NCBI GenBank assembly: GCA_025936175.1
Contig: JAICTV010000016.1
Span: forward strand, 1-43,371
Length of the DNA: 43,371 nt
Source of the DNA: Phycisphaerae bacterium
GTDB lineage: Bacteria; Planctomycetota; Phycisphaerae; Tepidisphaerales; Tepidisphaeraceae
Direction: 5' to 3'
Part shown: one piece after another, positions 29,810-41,400 of the stretch
Layout: every line of letters begins with the position of its first letter
How positions within the stretch are numbered: the stretch's first letter is position 1
Translations under genes and position numbers: made by a program
Notes under the pieces: model-generated
The model's input: the letters and a program-made list of their open reading frames with translations, nothing else
The model's database searches: none
Told to the model about the DNA's origin: nothing

Positions 29810-32058
29810 GCCCTTCCCCGTTGTCGTTGGGCGTGTGGCGTCTGCTCGCCACCGTCGCCGTCGCGCGGGACCCACGCGTGCACCCTGGTGAATCGGTTTA
29901 CCACCGATTCGAGGCGCAAGCCGCCGCCGAGATCTTCAAGTTGTTCGCGAACGTTGAACAAACCGAAGTGGTTGCCCGCACTCGGTTCGCTGACCCAACG
30001 CCCCACGTCGAAGCCCATGCCGTCGTCTTCAACACTGACGTGGACGGCATCGTCTGCTTCCCACGCGCGGACTATAACGCAAGAGGCGCGCGAGTGCTTC
30101 AGAATATTCACCAAAGCTTCACGTGTCGCGTGGAAGAGCGTGAGGGCTTTATCATCTTTCATTCCGTCGCTGAGATTCAACTCACACTTGAGCGGGATAT
30201 TCTGTTGACTGAGCAATTTTTGCGCGATCCATTCCAACGCGCGCCTGAGCCCGAACTCATGAAGGATGGGTGGCGAGAGCTGGACCGAGAGCGAGCGCGC
30301 GGTCTCGACGACTTGCTGCAAAACGTCCGCGATGTCGGCGAAGTTAGAGCGAAACTCTTGCGGGAGGTCCTGGCGCAGGCCCTCGAGGCGCATCAGCGCC
30401 ACCGTCAACATCTGGCCGACGTCGTCGTGGAGAAGCGTCGAAATCCGCCGGCGTTCGCGCTCGCCGGCGCGCGTGAGCTCGCGCGCCAGCAGGCGCAATC
30501 TTCGCCGGTCACGCTCTTGCTGCGTAACGTCCTGCAGGAACACGACCCGACCGAGATGGCCCCCGTCGTCGGTGTGGACGGGAACGCTCGAGCGCACCAG
30601 GATCCGGCCGTCGACCATCTCGATGGTTTCTGAAACGCACAGGTACGGGTCTCCGTTCTGTTCGCGAAGCCGTTTGTAAAACCCGTCGGGGTCCTTGATG
30701 TGTTCGGCGAGGCTGCGGCGGACTTCGTCGACGTCGGTGCGCAAGAGCAATTCCCTGGGCATGGGCCACATCTCGACGAACTGCTGGTTGTAGAGCAGCC
30801 ACTTGCCTTCGGGGGAGATGAACAGCGCGCCCGCGGGCGCCGCGTTGACGAGCGTTTCGAGCAAGCGCTTCTGCCGCTGCACCGCCTGTTCGGCGCGGCG
30901 CTGTTCGGTGATGTCGATGGCGATCCCGCCGATCCAAAGCTCCTTGTCCTCGCCCTGGTAGGCGAACTTATTGGTGAGAAAATCGTGCGGGCCGTCCTTC
31001 AGCGGGACGGTTTCCATCACCTGGATCGGCTGCATCGTCTGCAAGACCAACTGATCGTGATTGACCAGAACCTCGGCCACGTCCGGCGGGAACAGATCGG
31101 AGGCGGCGCGGCCGCGCCACGCGTGGCGCTGGTGGGGCGGCAGATTGCGCCGGGCGGCGGCGTTGAGAGAAATCAGCCGCCCGAGGTGGTCCTTCATGAA
31201 CGCCGGGCCGGGGAGGTTGTCCATGAAGAGGGAGAAGCGCTGCTCGCTCTGTCGCAGCGCGATTTCCGAGCGCTTGACGTCCGTCACGTCGGTGCAGATG
31301 CCGAAGCAGCGCCACCGTCCGTGCTCGACGGGCTCGATCGTGACGATCTCGTGGAGCCAGTGGATCTTCCCGTAGCGGTCGCGCGAGCGAAACGTCTGGC
31401 GGTAATTGGGATCACCGTTGATGAGCGCGCGTGACGAGACGGCGGCCATCGGGTCGAGATCGCCTTCGAGCCGGTGGACGCGCCAGACCGGCCAGTAGGC
31501 TTGCCCCGGCGGAACGTTGAGCGGCAGCACGCGCTGCGCGGCCTCCTCGTCCTGAACGGTGATGTGCCAGCGAAACCGGCGCTGGGTTCCGTCCAGGTCC
31601 TGCTCCCAGCCGTCAGTCCCTTCGACCAGCGCTTCATAAAGGATGCAGCGTGCGTGATTGGCAATGGCGCGGACCTCGCGGGCGACGCGATCGGGGCTGG
31701 TGACGTCGCGCACGATGCAGGCGCGGCGATCCGACGGGCCTGGCGCGTCAGAAATGACCTGCTGCGACAGGAGATGCAGCACCCGGCCGTCGGCGAGGGT
31801 TACGCGGCACTCGCTGCGCTCGATCGAACGAGAGAGCAGGACGTCGCTGACATCTATTAATGCGTGTGAGGAGTCGCCCAGCCGAGGTTTGATCGCTCGG
31901 ACGACCGCCGCGATCGTCGCATCCTTAGGCGGTGTGGCGATCCCCCAGAGATCCGCGAAACGATTGCTGCAGCAGAGGATTCGGCCATCGGAGGTGGCGA
32001 CGAGGACGCCTTCATCCACCAGTGACAGCAGCGTGTTGAGGACGTTGGACTCGTTCAA
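29806..32058 (-). CDS. Soluble sensor histidine kinase with four PAS domains (HisKA_3 type)
   Basis: 750 residues, starting at a TTG (32058) preceded by GGTGGCGGA. No transmembrane segment is present, so it should sense a cytoplasmic or diffusible signal. PAS-like domains lie at about 5-120, 130-262 (with a PAC-type GICTDVTDVKRSE end), 268-390 (IAIDITEQRRAE) and 395-515 (FLQDVTQQERD). The HisKA_3 dimerisation/phospho-transfer region follows, with H544 in RRRISTLLHDDVGQML. The catalytic HATPase_c domain is at about 640-735 (FHATREALVNILKHSRAS as N box, VEDDGMGFD as G1 box, GNHFGLFNVREQLEDLGG). This NarX/DegS-like architecture matches the coupled NarL-type regulator. The ligand is unknown; the PAS domains contain no evident haem or flavin signature. 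Confidence 0.93.
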   Translation of the reverse strand: MNESNVLNTLLSLVDEGVLVATSDGRILCCSNRFADLWGIATPPKDATIAAVVRAIKPRLGDSSHALIDVSDVLLSRSIERSECRVTLADGRVLHLLSQQVISDAPGPSDRRACIVRDVTSPDRVAREVRAIANHARCILYEALVEGTDGWEQDLDGTQRRFRWHITVQDEEAAQRVLPLNVPPGQAYWPVWRVHRLEGDLDPMAAVSSRALINGDPNYRQTFRSRDRYGKIHWLHEIVTIEPVEHGRWRCFGICTDVTDVKRSEIALRQSEQRFSLFMDNLPGPAFMKDHLGRLISLNAAARRNLPPHQRHAWRGRAASDLFPPDVAEVLVNHDQLVLQTMQPIQVMETVPLKDGPHDFLTNKFAYQGEDKELWIGGIAIDITEQRRAEQAVQRQKRLLETLVNAAPAGALFISPEGKWLLYNQQFVEMWPMPRELLLRTDVDEVRRSLAEHIKDPDGFYKRLREQNGDPYLCVSETIEMVDGRILVRSSVPVHTDDGGHLGRVVFLQDVTQQERDRRRLRLLARELTRAGERERRRISTLLHDDVGQMLTVALMRLEGLRQDLPQEFRSNFADIADVLQQVVETARSLSVQLSPPILHEFGLRRALEWIAQKLLSQQNIPLKCELNLSDGMKDDKALTLFHATREALVNILKHSRASCVIVRAWEADDAVHVSVEDDGMGFDVGRWVSEPSAGNHFGLFNVREQLEDLGGGLRLESVVNRFTRVHAWVPRDGDGGEQTPHAQRQRGRA

Positions 32059-32448
32059 GGCTGTCCGCCACCCCGAATGGCGCCGCCGTGCGCGAAGGCG
32101 CGGGCGGCGTGGTCCTGCAAACCGCAGCGATACGGCAAAAGGGGGCGGCGATCAAGGGTCGCGCAGCATGATCCTTGGATGAAGCGGACGGAGTGTGATT
32201 GGCGTCACCGCTGATTGCCCAACTGTCCTGGCTCGCCGTGGTCGCGCGCGGCGTGATGAAGTCGAGAGAGTGCGCGGCGACGAATTTTCCAGTTGAATTC
32301 CTTTTCACTCTCAACTTGGCTCTTGTTATCATCCCGCCCCGGAGGAGCGAGTCACCCAGGGACGGGGGCTGTTTGTGGGCTAATCTTTTCTCGCTTCATT
32401 TCTAATTTTTAACCATGCCCGCTTGTGCTGGGGGCGAAAGGGGCAGTG
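32059..32448. other. Divergent intergenic region upstream of the giant surface-protein gene
   Basis: About 390 bases between the kinase gene (minus) and the giant gene (plus). The last ~170 bases are noticeably more AT-rich (TTGAATTCCTTTTCACTC, then TAATTTTTAACC just before 32414) and must hold the promoter of the giant gene, but no consensus pair could be fixed. A small GATCAAGG/CCTTGGAT inverted pair is near 32150-32180. Confidence 0.5.
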
Positions 32449-35400
32449 ATGCAGTACGTCGTTCGTCCGGAAACGGAACAGGCTCCCGCTGCGCAGACGG
32501 TTTCCGACGCGCGCCCGCGCAGCCGCCGACGCCGAAAAGCGCAACAGCAACAGCTCTCGCGCGAGATCCTCCGTCGCGCGGCGCTGCCGGCGCTGGGGCT
32601 TGAAGGGCTCGAGCAGCGCACGCTCCTCTCGACCTTGCCGACGCCGACGATCACGACGCACACGGACGTTTCCGGCGGCGGGACGGACGTGAACCAGAGC
32701 GCGCCGTCGATCTCGTACGACCCGTCCACGCCTCAGAAGCTCGTCACCGTTTACACCAGCAACCAGCCCGACGCGACCGGCGAGCAGCGCGTCTTCATCC
32801 AGGGCCGCTACTCGAACAACGGCGGGGCGACGTGGAACACGTTCAGCATCCCGGGCAACATCTTTGACCCGAACATCAGCACGGCCGCCGACAAACACCT
32901 CTATTCGCGCGCCACCGACGCGAGCGTCGGCTTTGACCTGCACGACAACTTCTACGTCGCCTATTCCGAGCACGGCGACGATTACAACGACGGCGCGATC
33001 GTCGCGACGAAGTGGAGCTTCAGCGGCAATGCGCCGATTCGTGACCAGAACATCAGCAGCAAGATCGTCTACCAGTGGGCGGCTCACGACGGCGCGTTCA
33101 CGCCAACGCTCGCGGTCGATACCAACCAGGCGAACTTCGTCGATCCGGAGACGAACGCGCCGCAGAAGGACCTGGGCAGCAATAACATCTACATCGCCTG
33201 GATGACCGACACCAAGGCGGCCACCAACGTCAGTAACTTCAACCCGAATTCCATCATTCTGGTCTCGTCGAACGACGCCGGTAAGACGTTCTCGTCGCCG
33301 ACGGTGATGAGCCACGGGACCGGCAGCGAGCGTGACGGGTATCCGAAGATCGCGGTCAGCCAGGGCACCTCCGACGGCCGCGTTGCGCCGGGGCTGGTCA
33401 CGGTGATCTGGGACGATTTCGGCTCGGGTCATTTCGGCAACACGCCGACGGACACCATCCGGTCGAACAGCATCGGCGGCTCGGGCAACAACCTGGTGTC
33501 GGACACCACCGGCGGCGACGTCGCCGACGCGCTCCCCGGGAACCCCAGCACGCCGACCACCACCGATTTTCCGCTCACGGTGAACGTCGCCGATCCGAAC
33601 TTCCTGCTCACGGACCTGGACGTGTCGCTGAGCCTGCACCACGACAACCTCGGCGACTTGTCGGTGCTGCTGGTCGATCCGAACGGCAACTCCGTCGAGT
33701 TATTCCATAACAAGATCAACGAGGACGGCAGCACCAACCAGAACCAGGGTCTCAATGGCCAGGACATGGGCCTGGTCAACAACTTCTCCGTGCCGACGTC
33801 GTTCGACGATCAGGCGGCTCGTTCCATCGCCGACGCCAGCGCGCAGTCACCGTTCATCGGCTCCTACCGGCCGATCGATCCGAACGGGCTCGCCTTTTTC
33901 AACGGGTACACGCAGCAGCAGGTCAACGGCGCGTGGAAGTTGCGCATCATCGACCACCACAGCGGGAACGTGGGCCATCTGTTCAACTGGTCGCTGAACC
34001 TCAAGACCGGCGCGCAGCCGAATCCCGGCGACAAGGCGGTCGCCACGACGCGCGTGCTGGGAGCGAATCCGAAGAACGCGTTCCCGCTCAATGCGGCGGT
34101 GTCGCCCGATCGCGGCATCGGCCCCGGCGCGGTCATCGCATCGGACAACACGCTCGGCTCGTTCAGCCCCTATCAGGGCAGGCTCTACGTCGCGTACACG
34201 AACTGGCTGGGGTCTGGCACGGGCAACCCGGCGGACAACACCGACATCTGGCTGGCGACATCGGACGACGGTGGCTCGACCTGGACGGCGCACGGGCGGA
34301 TCAACGATGACGAGGCGCTGAGCGACGGCTTCTCCGAAGCGTCTGACGGGCCCAAGGTGCGCGGCCGCGCCCAGTTCATGCCGTCCGTCGCCGTCGATCA
34401 GGTGACCGGAACCCTGGTGATGACCTGGTACGACGGGCGCTACGACCCGTCGCGCACGCAGGTGTCGCAGTTCATCGGCACGAGCCTGGACGGCGGCAGC
34501 ACCTGGAGCCAGCAGACCTTCCTCAACCAGCCGAACCAGGTGACCGATGCGATCACCGGGACGCAACACATCCGCGGCCCGGTTCCCGACAACGTCTCCA
34601 ACAACAACCCCAACCGCGAATCGACGTACGGTCTGGGGACGCACCAGGATGTGGTGGCGGTGGCGGGGCACATTTACCCGGTCTGGTCCGGCAACCTTAA
34701 CGGCGGGATCCATGGGGACAACCTGCTGCACATCTACACCGCCGGCGTCGTCACCGCCGCCGGTCCGCGCATCGTCTCAAGCACCATGGGCCCGGTGAGC
34801 CAGAGCGGCGACGCATTGAATCCCGCGGCGGCGGACGGCTCGCCGAAGTTCTCGAAGTTCAAGGTGGTCTTCGACCGACCGATCGATCCGGCGAGCTTCA
34901 CCGCGTCATCCGTGCAGGTGTTCTATCGCAGCCCGACGACGGTGGGGACCGCGCCGGGCACACCCGTCGCGGTGACCACGGTGGCACCGACCGACCTGGG
35001 CGTGTTCGGCCCCGCCGGCGCCGCGGGCGCGACCACCTTCCTCGTGCAACTGACGACCCCGCAGACCGCGGTCGGCACCTACAGCTATTTCATCACGCCG
35101 GACATGCACGATCGCGTGCGCAACCTGGGCGCGACCGTGGTCGGCTCGACCACTGCCAGCTACGCCGCCGCGGGAAACCAGATCAACCTGCGCCTCCCGC
35201 CGACGGGGACCGGCGGGGCGGGCGGGGACGGGGTCGCCGGCAACCCGATCGACTTGACCACGTCCACCATCAACGTGTCAGGGGTCGATCCGGCGAGCGT
35301 GATCAGCAAGCTCAAGGTCAACGTCAGCCTCACCCACACGTTCGACTTCGACCTGGCGCTGACGCTCATTGCGCCCGACGGTCGGCGGATCCTGCTTTCG

Positions 35401-38400
35401 TCCAACAACGGCGGCGCCGGCGCCAACTACACCAACACCACCTTCGATGACAACGCCGGCACCTCCATCGTCAACGGCAGCGCGCCGTTCACCGGTTCGT
35501 TCATTCCGGAAGATGCCCTGAACCAGTTGGACGGCTTGAATCCCAACGGCGACTGGAAACTGGAGATCGACGATCAGTTCGCGATCGACACGGGCACGCT
35601 CAGCGGCTGGTCGTTGACCGTGACCAGCGGCGTTCCCGGCCCGGGCATCGGCAACTTCGACGACCAGAACGCCAACGCCATCACCGCCGAGCCGGCATCC
35701 GGGCTCGGCAGCGGCGACGTGTTGGCGGTCCCGACGCCGACCAGCGCCGGCGCGTTCAACGGCACGTACTTCCTCCCGCCGTTCACCACCGACACGCAAC
35801 CGATCATGATCACCGGCCCGCACGTGGTCTCGACGCACGTGAACGGGAATCCGATCACCGACGACAACCTGGTGCTGAACAAGACGGTGAGCAGCATCGA
35901 CGTGGTCTTCGACCGCCCGATGGACCCGACGACGGTTACGGCGGCCAGCGTCGTCTCGATGACGGGCCCGGTCGGCGCGCTCGCCGGGCCGTTCACGATC
36001 ACGCAGAACCCGCTCGGCACCGATCAGGACCCGGCGCATCCGAAGACCTATCGCATCAACTTCCCGGCGCAGACGCTCAGCGGGACGTACGTGCTGACGC
36101 TCTCGTCGTCGATCAAGTCCAAGAACGGCGATTCTCTCGACACGAACCTCAACGCCGGCCTCGACGCCCTGCGCGACATCTCCAGCGACACCGTCGATGT
36201 CGTCGCCACCTCCAGCGACACGCCGCAACCCATCGGCGCGAAGGTCGCGCAGTCCAGCATCGACGTCAGCGATTCGTTCCTGATCTCCAAGGCGACGCTG
36301 ACGCTGAACATCACCTACGCCAACGACCCGGACCTGACCGCGACGCTGATCGCGCCCGACGGGACGCAGATCCCGCTGTTCTCCAAGGTCGGCGCCGCGG
36401 GCGCGAGCAAGGCGAATTTCCAGAACACCGTCTTTGACGACGCGGCGACGACGCCGATCCAGAACGGCGCCGCGCCGTTCTTCGGCAAGTTCAACCCGCA
36501 GCTTCCGCTCAGCACGCTGATCGGGAGGCTGGCCAAGGGGAAATGGACGCTGCGCGTGCAGTCGAGCGGCGTGCTGACGGGCACGCTGAACAGTTGGTCG
36601 CTGTCGCTGGCCAAGCCGGTGCCGGGGACGGGCGTCGGCGAGCTTGCCGCCGATCAGGCGACCGCCAGCTTCCGAATCTTCACGATGGACGTGGCCAACC
36701 CGCAGTCGCACAACACGTGGACGGCGATCGGCGGGGCGAGCAACAACGACAACTCCAACTCCGGCCGCATCGGCGGGCTGGCGCTGGATCCGAGCGATCC
36801 GTCGGGGAACACCGTCTACGCCGCGGGAGCGAGCGGCGGCATCTGGAAGACCCGCAACTTCCTCACCACCGCCGAGCAGGGACCCACCTGGATCCCGCTG
36901 ACCGATTTCGGTCCGACGACCGCCATCAACATCGGTTCGATCGCGGCGTTCGGCCAGAACAACGACACCAACCAGACGATCCTCTTCGCCGCCACCGGCG
37001 AAGGCGACACGGGATCGCAGGGGGTCGGATTCCTTCGCTCCAGCGACGGCGGCGCGAACTGGACGCTGCTGGATTCCACGACCAACGTGGACGCGCAGGG
37101 CAACCCGCTGCCGATCAATTCTCCGCAGCGCGATCACGCGTTCGTCGGCAGTTCCGCGTTCAAGATCCTGATCGATCCCAAGCCGGCGCCCTCTGGCGAC
37201 GTGATCGTCTACGCGGCGCTGTCCGGGGCCAACGGCGGCGTGTGGCGCAGCCTCGACAGCGGCAAGCACTGGACGAACATGAGCCCCGTCGTCAACAACG
37301 TGCGGTTGAAGAACTGCACGGACATCGTGCTGGACCTCAAGAGCGGGTTCTTCGATGCGCTGAACAATCCCAACGGGAACCTGCAGTACCTGTACGCGGC
37401 GTTCCAGGGGAGCGGCGTGTACTTCTCGCCCAACCGCGGGACGGTCTGGAACCCGCTGCTGGGGACGACGGGCGATCCGCTGATCCGCGACAACACCAAT
37501 CCTCCCCCGACCGCCGTGCAAGTCAGCTCGCCCAACGACACCCCCAACACCGGCGGCGGGCGAATCAGCCTGGCCAAGCCGGCGCTGTCGGGGAATGAGC
37601 TGGTCGACGTGCAGTACCAGGGTTGGCTCTACGCGCTGGTGGCCAACGCCGACGGCAGCCTGCACGGCGTCTACGAGACGAAAGATTTCGGGCAGACCTG
37701 GACCAAGATCCGCATGCCCATCACCGCCGCCGATCAGCCCAGCAACGACATCGGCAACGGCGACATCCCCGTCTTCGGCGTCGGGACGTTCAACCTGCAA
37801 GGCAACTACGACCAGAGCATCGCGGTCGATCCCAACAACCCCGCGGTGATTTACGTCGGTGGGACGCACGACGGCACGCCGACCGGCTTCGTCCGCGTCG
37901 ACACCACCTTCGTGCACGATGCGCACTCGTTCTACGAGGACAGCTCGAGCAACAGCAACTTCGGGCTGGACGCGACCAACAACCCGGTCGTGCTCAAGGG
38001 CTGGCCGGGCACCGGATCGGTCATCACCAATCCGCCGTTCCTCAACGCCGTCAACGATCCCTACATCAACCTCATTCGCGATCCCAGGACGCCGTTCCTC
38101 GCCAACGCGTCGGTGAACGTCATTCACGCCGACAGCTTCACCAACGACGGCGGCGGGGCGAGCTGGATTCCGTTTGACATCGAGGGGACCGATCAGCACC
38201 GCATCATCACGATGGTCGATCCGCTGACGGGCAAGACCCGCATCATCGTCGGCGACGACCAGGGCATCTACTCGGCCGTGGACGACAACGGGAAGTTCCT
38301 CTTCAGCTTCGGGAATCAGACGCTTCCCGACGCCAGCCGCAACGGCAACATCCAGATCACGCAGTTCTATTACGGCGCGATTCAGCCGAGCAATCTGGCG

Positions 38401-41400
38401 GCGCAGGTCGCCGGCGCGCTCTTCTATGGACAGGCGCAGGACGACGGCGCCCTGCAATCCGCCAGCGACGTGCTGAGCACCGGGAACATCACCTGGGTCG
38501 GCCCCGAAGGCGACGGCACCGGCGTCGCCACCGACCAGACGGGCACCGGCACCGCGTACCGCTACAACTGGCCCTGCTGCAACGGTCTATCCAACAGCGG
38601 CGTCGGCGCCGGCCCGACCGACTTCTTCATGGTCACGCCCCCGGGCTCCGCGCCGGGGACCGGCATCAGCCGAACCTTCGGCCTGATCCAGGACAGCCAG
38701 GGCGGCAACACGCCCGATCCGCAGTGGCCGTTCCTCGGCGGGTCCTCCTTCGCCGTCAACCCGATCAGCGCCGATCAGATCATCATCAGCTCGCAGAAGG
38801 GCCGAATCTTCGGCACCGCAAACCAAGGCCGGATCTGGACCGAAATCGGCAATCCGACCGCGCTGGACAGCACCTATGCGCCCGCGCTGGCGTACGGTGC
38901 GCCCGATCCGGCCAGCGGGCAAGACGCGACCAACTTCTTCCTCTATGCCGGGACTTCCGGCGGCCACATTTTTGTCACCTTCAATGGCGGCGGCGCCAGC
39001 GGCAACGACTGGATCGAGATCTCCAACGGCCTCGACGGCTCGTCGGTGCAGGCCATCGTCACCAACCCGCTGCGCGGCTCGCACGAGGCGTACGCGGTGA
39101 CGGCCGGCGGCGTCTACTACATGTCCAATTCCGCCGCCGCCAATCCTTCCTGGCAGAAGATCAGCGGCAACCTGTTCAACATTCAGCACAGCCCCTTCGG
39201 CGATTCCTCGCTCGGCGAGAGCCAGTTGCAGAGTCTGACGTCGATCGTCGCCGATTGGCGCTACGCCATCCCGGATAATCTCAACAACCCGACCGGACCT
39301 TCGCACCCGGTGCTTTACGTGGCCGGCGAAGGGGGCGTGTACCGCTCGTTCGACAAGGGAAGCACCTGGCATTTGTTCCCCGACTCGACGATCGACGGCG
39401 CGCCCGCCAACGGCGGCTATCTCCCCAACGCCCACGTCAGCGATCTGGATCTGGGCGTCGGCAACATCGATCCGACGACCGGCATGCCGAAGGTCGCCGA
39501 CTCGCCCGACACGCTCCTGGCCACGACCTACGGCCGCAGCTCCTTCGGCATCCGCATCGCGCCGACGGTCGTTCCCAGCACGCTCAAGCTCGTCGGCACG
39601 CCCAAGCTTCAGCAGCCGCTGACCATCTCCGGCATCAGCGAGATCAGCGCGTTCGGAAACAAGGTACACCTGACGCTTTACGACCTGACGAGCGGCACCG
39701 CGGTTTACAAGGCGGGCTGGAACCCGAACGACCCGGTGACGACCGACACCGTCTCCACCCGCACCGACGTCAAGGGGAACTTCAGCCTCAACGTCGCGGC
39801 GAACGTGTTCGGCCCGGGCACGCGCATCATCGGCGTGTACCTGACCGACGACGCGGGCGTCGTGTCGCAATCGACCATTACGTTCCCGCCGGGCATACCG
39901 TCGGTGCCGGACCTCGATCCGGCATCCGATACCGGAAGTTCGCAGACCGACAACCTGACCAAGGACAACACGCCGACCTTCATCGGCACCGCCGACGCAG
40001 GCACCAAGGTCACCATCTTCTCCGACGGCATCGCGGTCGGGAACAGCCTGGCCGATTCCAACGGCAATTACTCGGTGACCACCAGCGCGCTGTCGTCGGG
40101 CAATCACAACATCACCGCGACGTCGACCGATGTGGCGAGCAACGTGCAGTCGACGCCCTCGGCGGCGTTGCAGATCACCATCGACCTGGCCGCGCCGGCG
40201 CAGCCGTCCGCGCCGGATCTCATTGACGCCTCCGACAGCGGCGCTTCCAACAGCGACAACATCACCAACATCATCAACCCGACCTTCACCGGCACCGCCG
40301 AGAAGGGCGCGATCGTCACGCTCTTCGACGGGCAGACGCAGATCGGCACCGCCACCGCCGACGCTAATACCGGCGCCTGGTCGATCCTTTCCTCGACGCT
40401 GGCGCAGGGGAGTCACACGATCACCGCCAAGGCGACGGACGCGGCCGGCAACGTGTCGGCCAACTCGAGCTCGCTGACGGTCAACATCGACGTGATCAAC
40501 CCGGCGTCGCCCAGCGTCCCGGATTTGCTCGCCTCCAGCGACGACGGCGCTTCCGACACCGACAACATCACCACCGATCAGACGCCGACGTTCAGCGGCA
40601 CCGCCGATCCGAGCACCGCGATCGACCTGCTGGCCGACGGCAACGTCGTCGGGACGGGCCAGTCCGACGTTCAGGGCAAGTGGCAGATCACGACCAGCGG
40701 ACCGCTCGGCGGGGGAAGCTACAGCTTCACCGCCCGCGCCCGCGACGTCGCCGGCAACGTCAGCCAGCCTTCGGTCGGCCTGGTCGTTCAGATCAACGCC
40801 CCGCTCCCGCCGCCCAGCGTGCCGGATCTCACCAACGCGTCCGATTCCGGCGCGAGCAACACCGACAACATCACCAACATCAACAAGCCGACCTTCACGG
40901 GCACCGGCCCGCTTTCCACGACGGTCGAGCTCTATTCCGACAACGTGCTGGTCGGAAGCATTGCCACCGACGCGCAGGGCAAATGGTCGATCACGCTGGC
41001 GAACGCGCTGACCGACGGGCAGCACAACATCACCGCACGCAGCAACAACGGCACCCTGCAGAGCGTCTTCACCAACGCCCTGCAAGTGACCATCGACACG
41101 CAGACGCCCGCCGCGCCGTCAACGCCGGTGCTCGATCCGTCGTCCGATACCGGCACGCTCGGCGACAACTCCACCGCCGACACCACGCCCACCTACAACG
41201 GCACCGGCCCGGCCAGCACGATCATCGATCTGCTGGTCAACAACACCGTGTTCGGCACCGGTCAGACCGACGGGCAGGGCAAGTGGCAGATCACCAGCTC
41301 CGGCATCCCCAAGGGCTCTTATGTCGTCACCGCGCGGTCGCGCGACCTCGCCGGCAACCTGAGCAGCCCGTCGGGCGGCGTCGCGCTGACGATCACCACC

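Noticed and set aside
32425-32448. GTG start for the giant protein
   Set aside because: ATG at 32449 has better spacing to AAAGGGGC and keeps the whole basic N-terminus.
35278-41085. Two very long minus-strand frames (about 1059 and 832 residues) opposite the giant gene
   Set aside because: Low-complexity Arg/Val/Gly composition and no recognisable fold; the plus strand shows clear domains over the same stretch.
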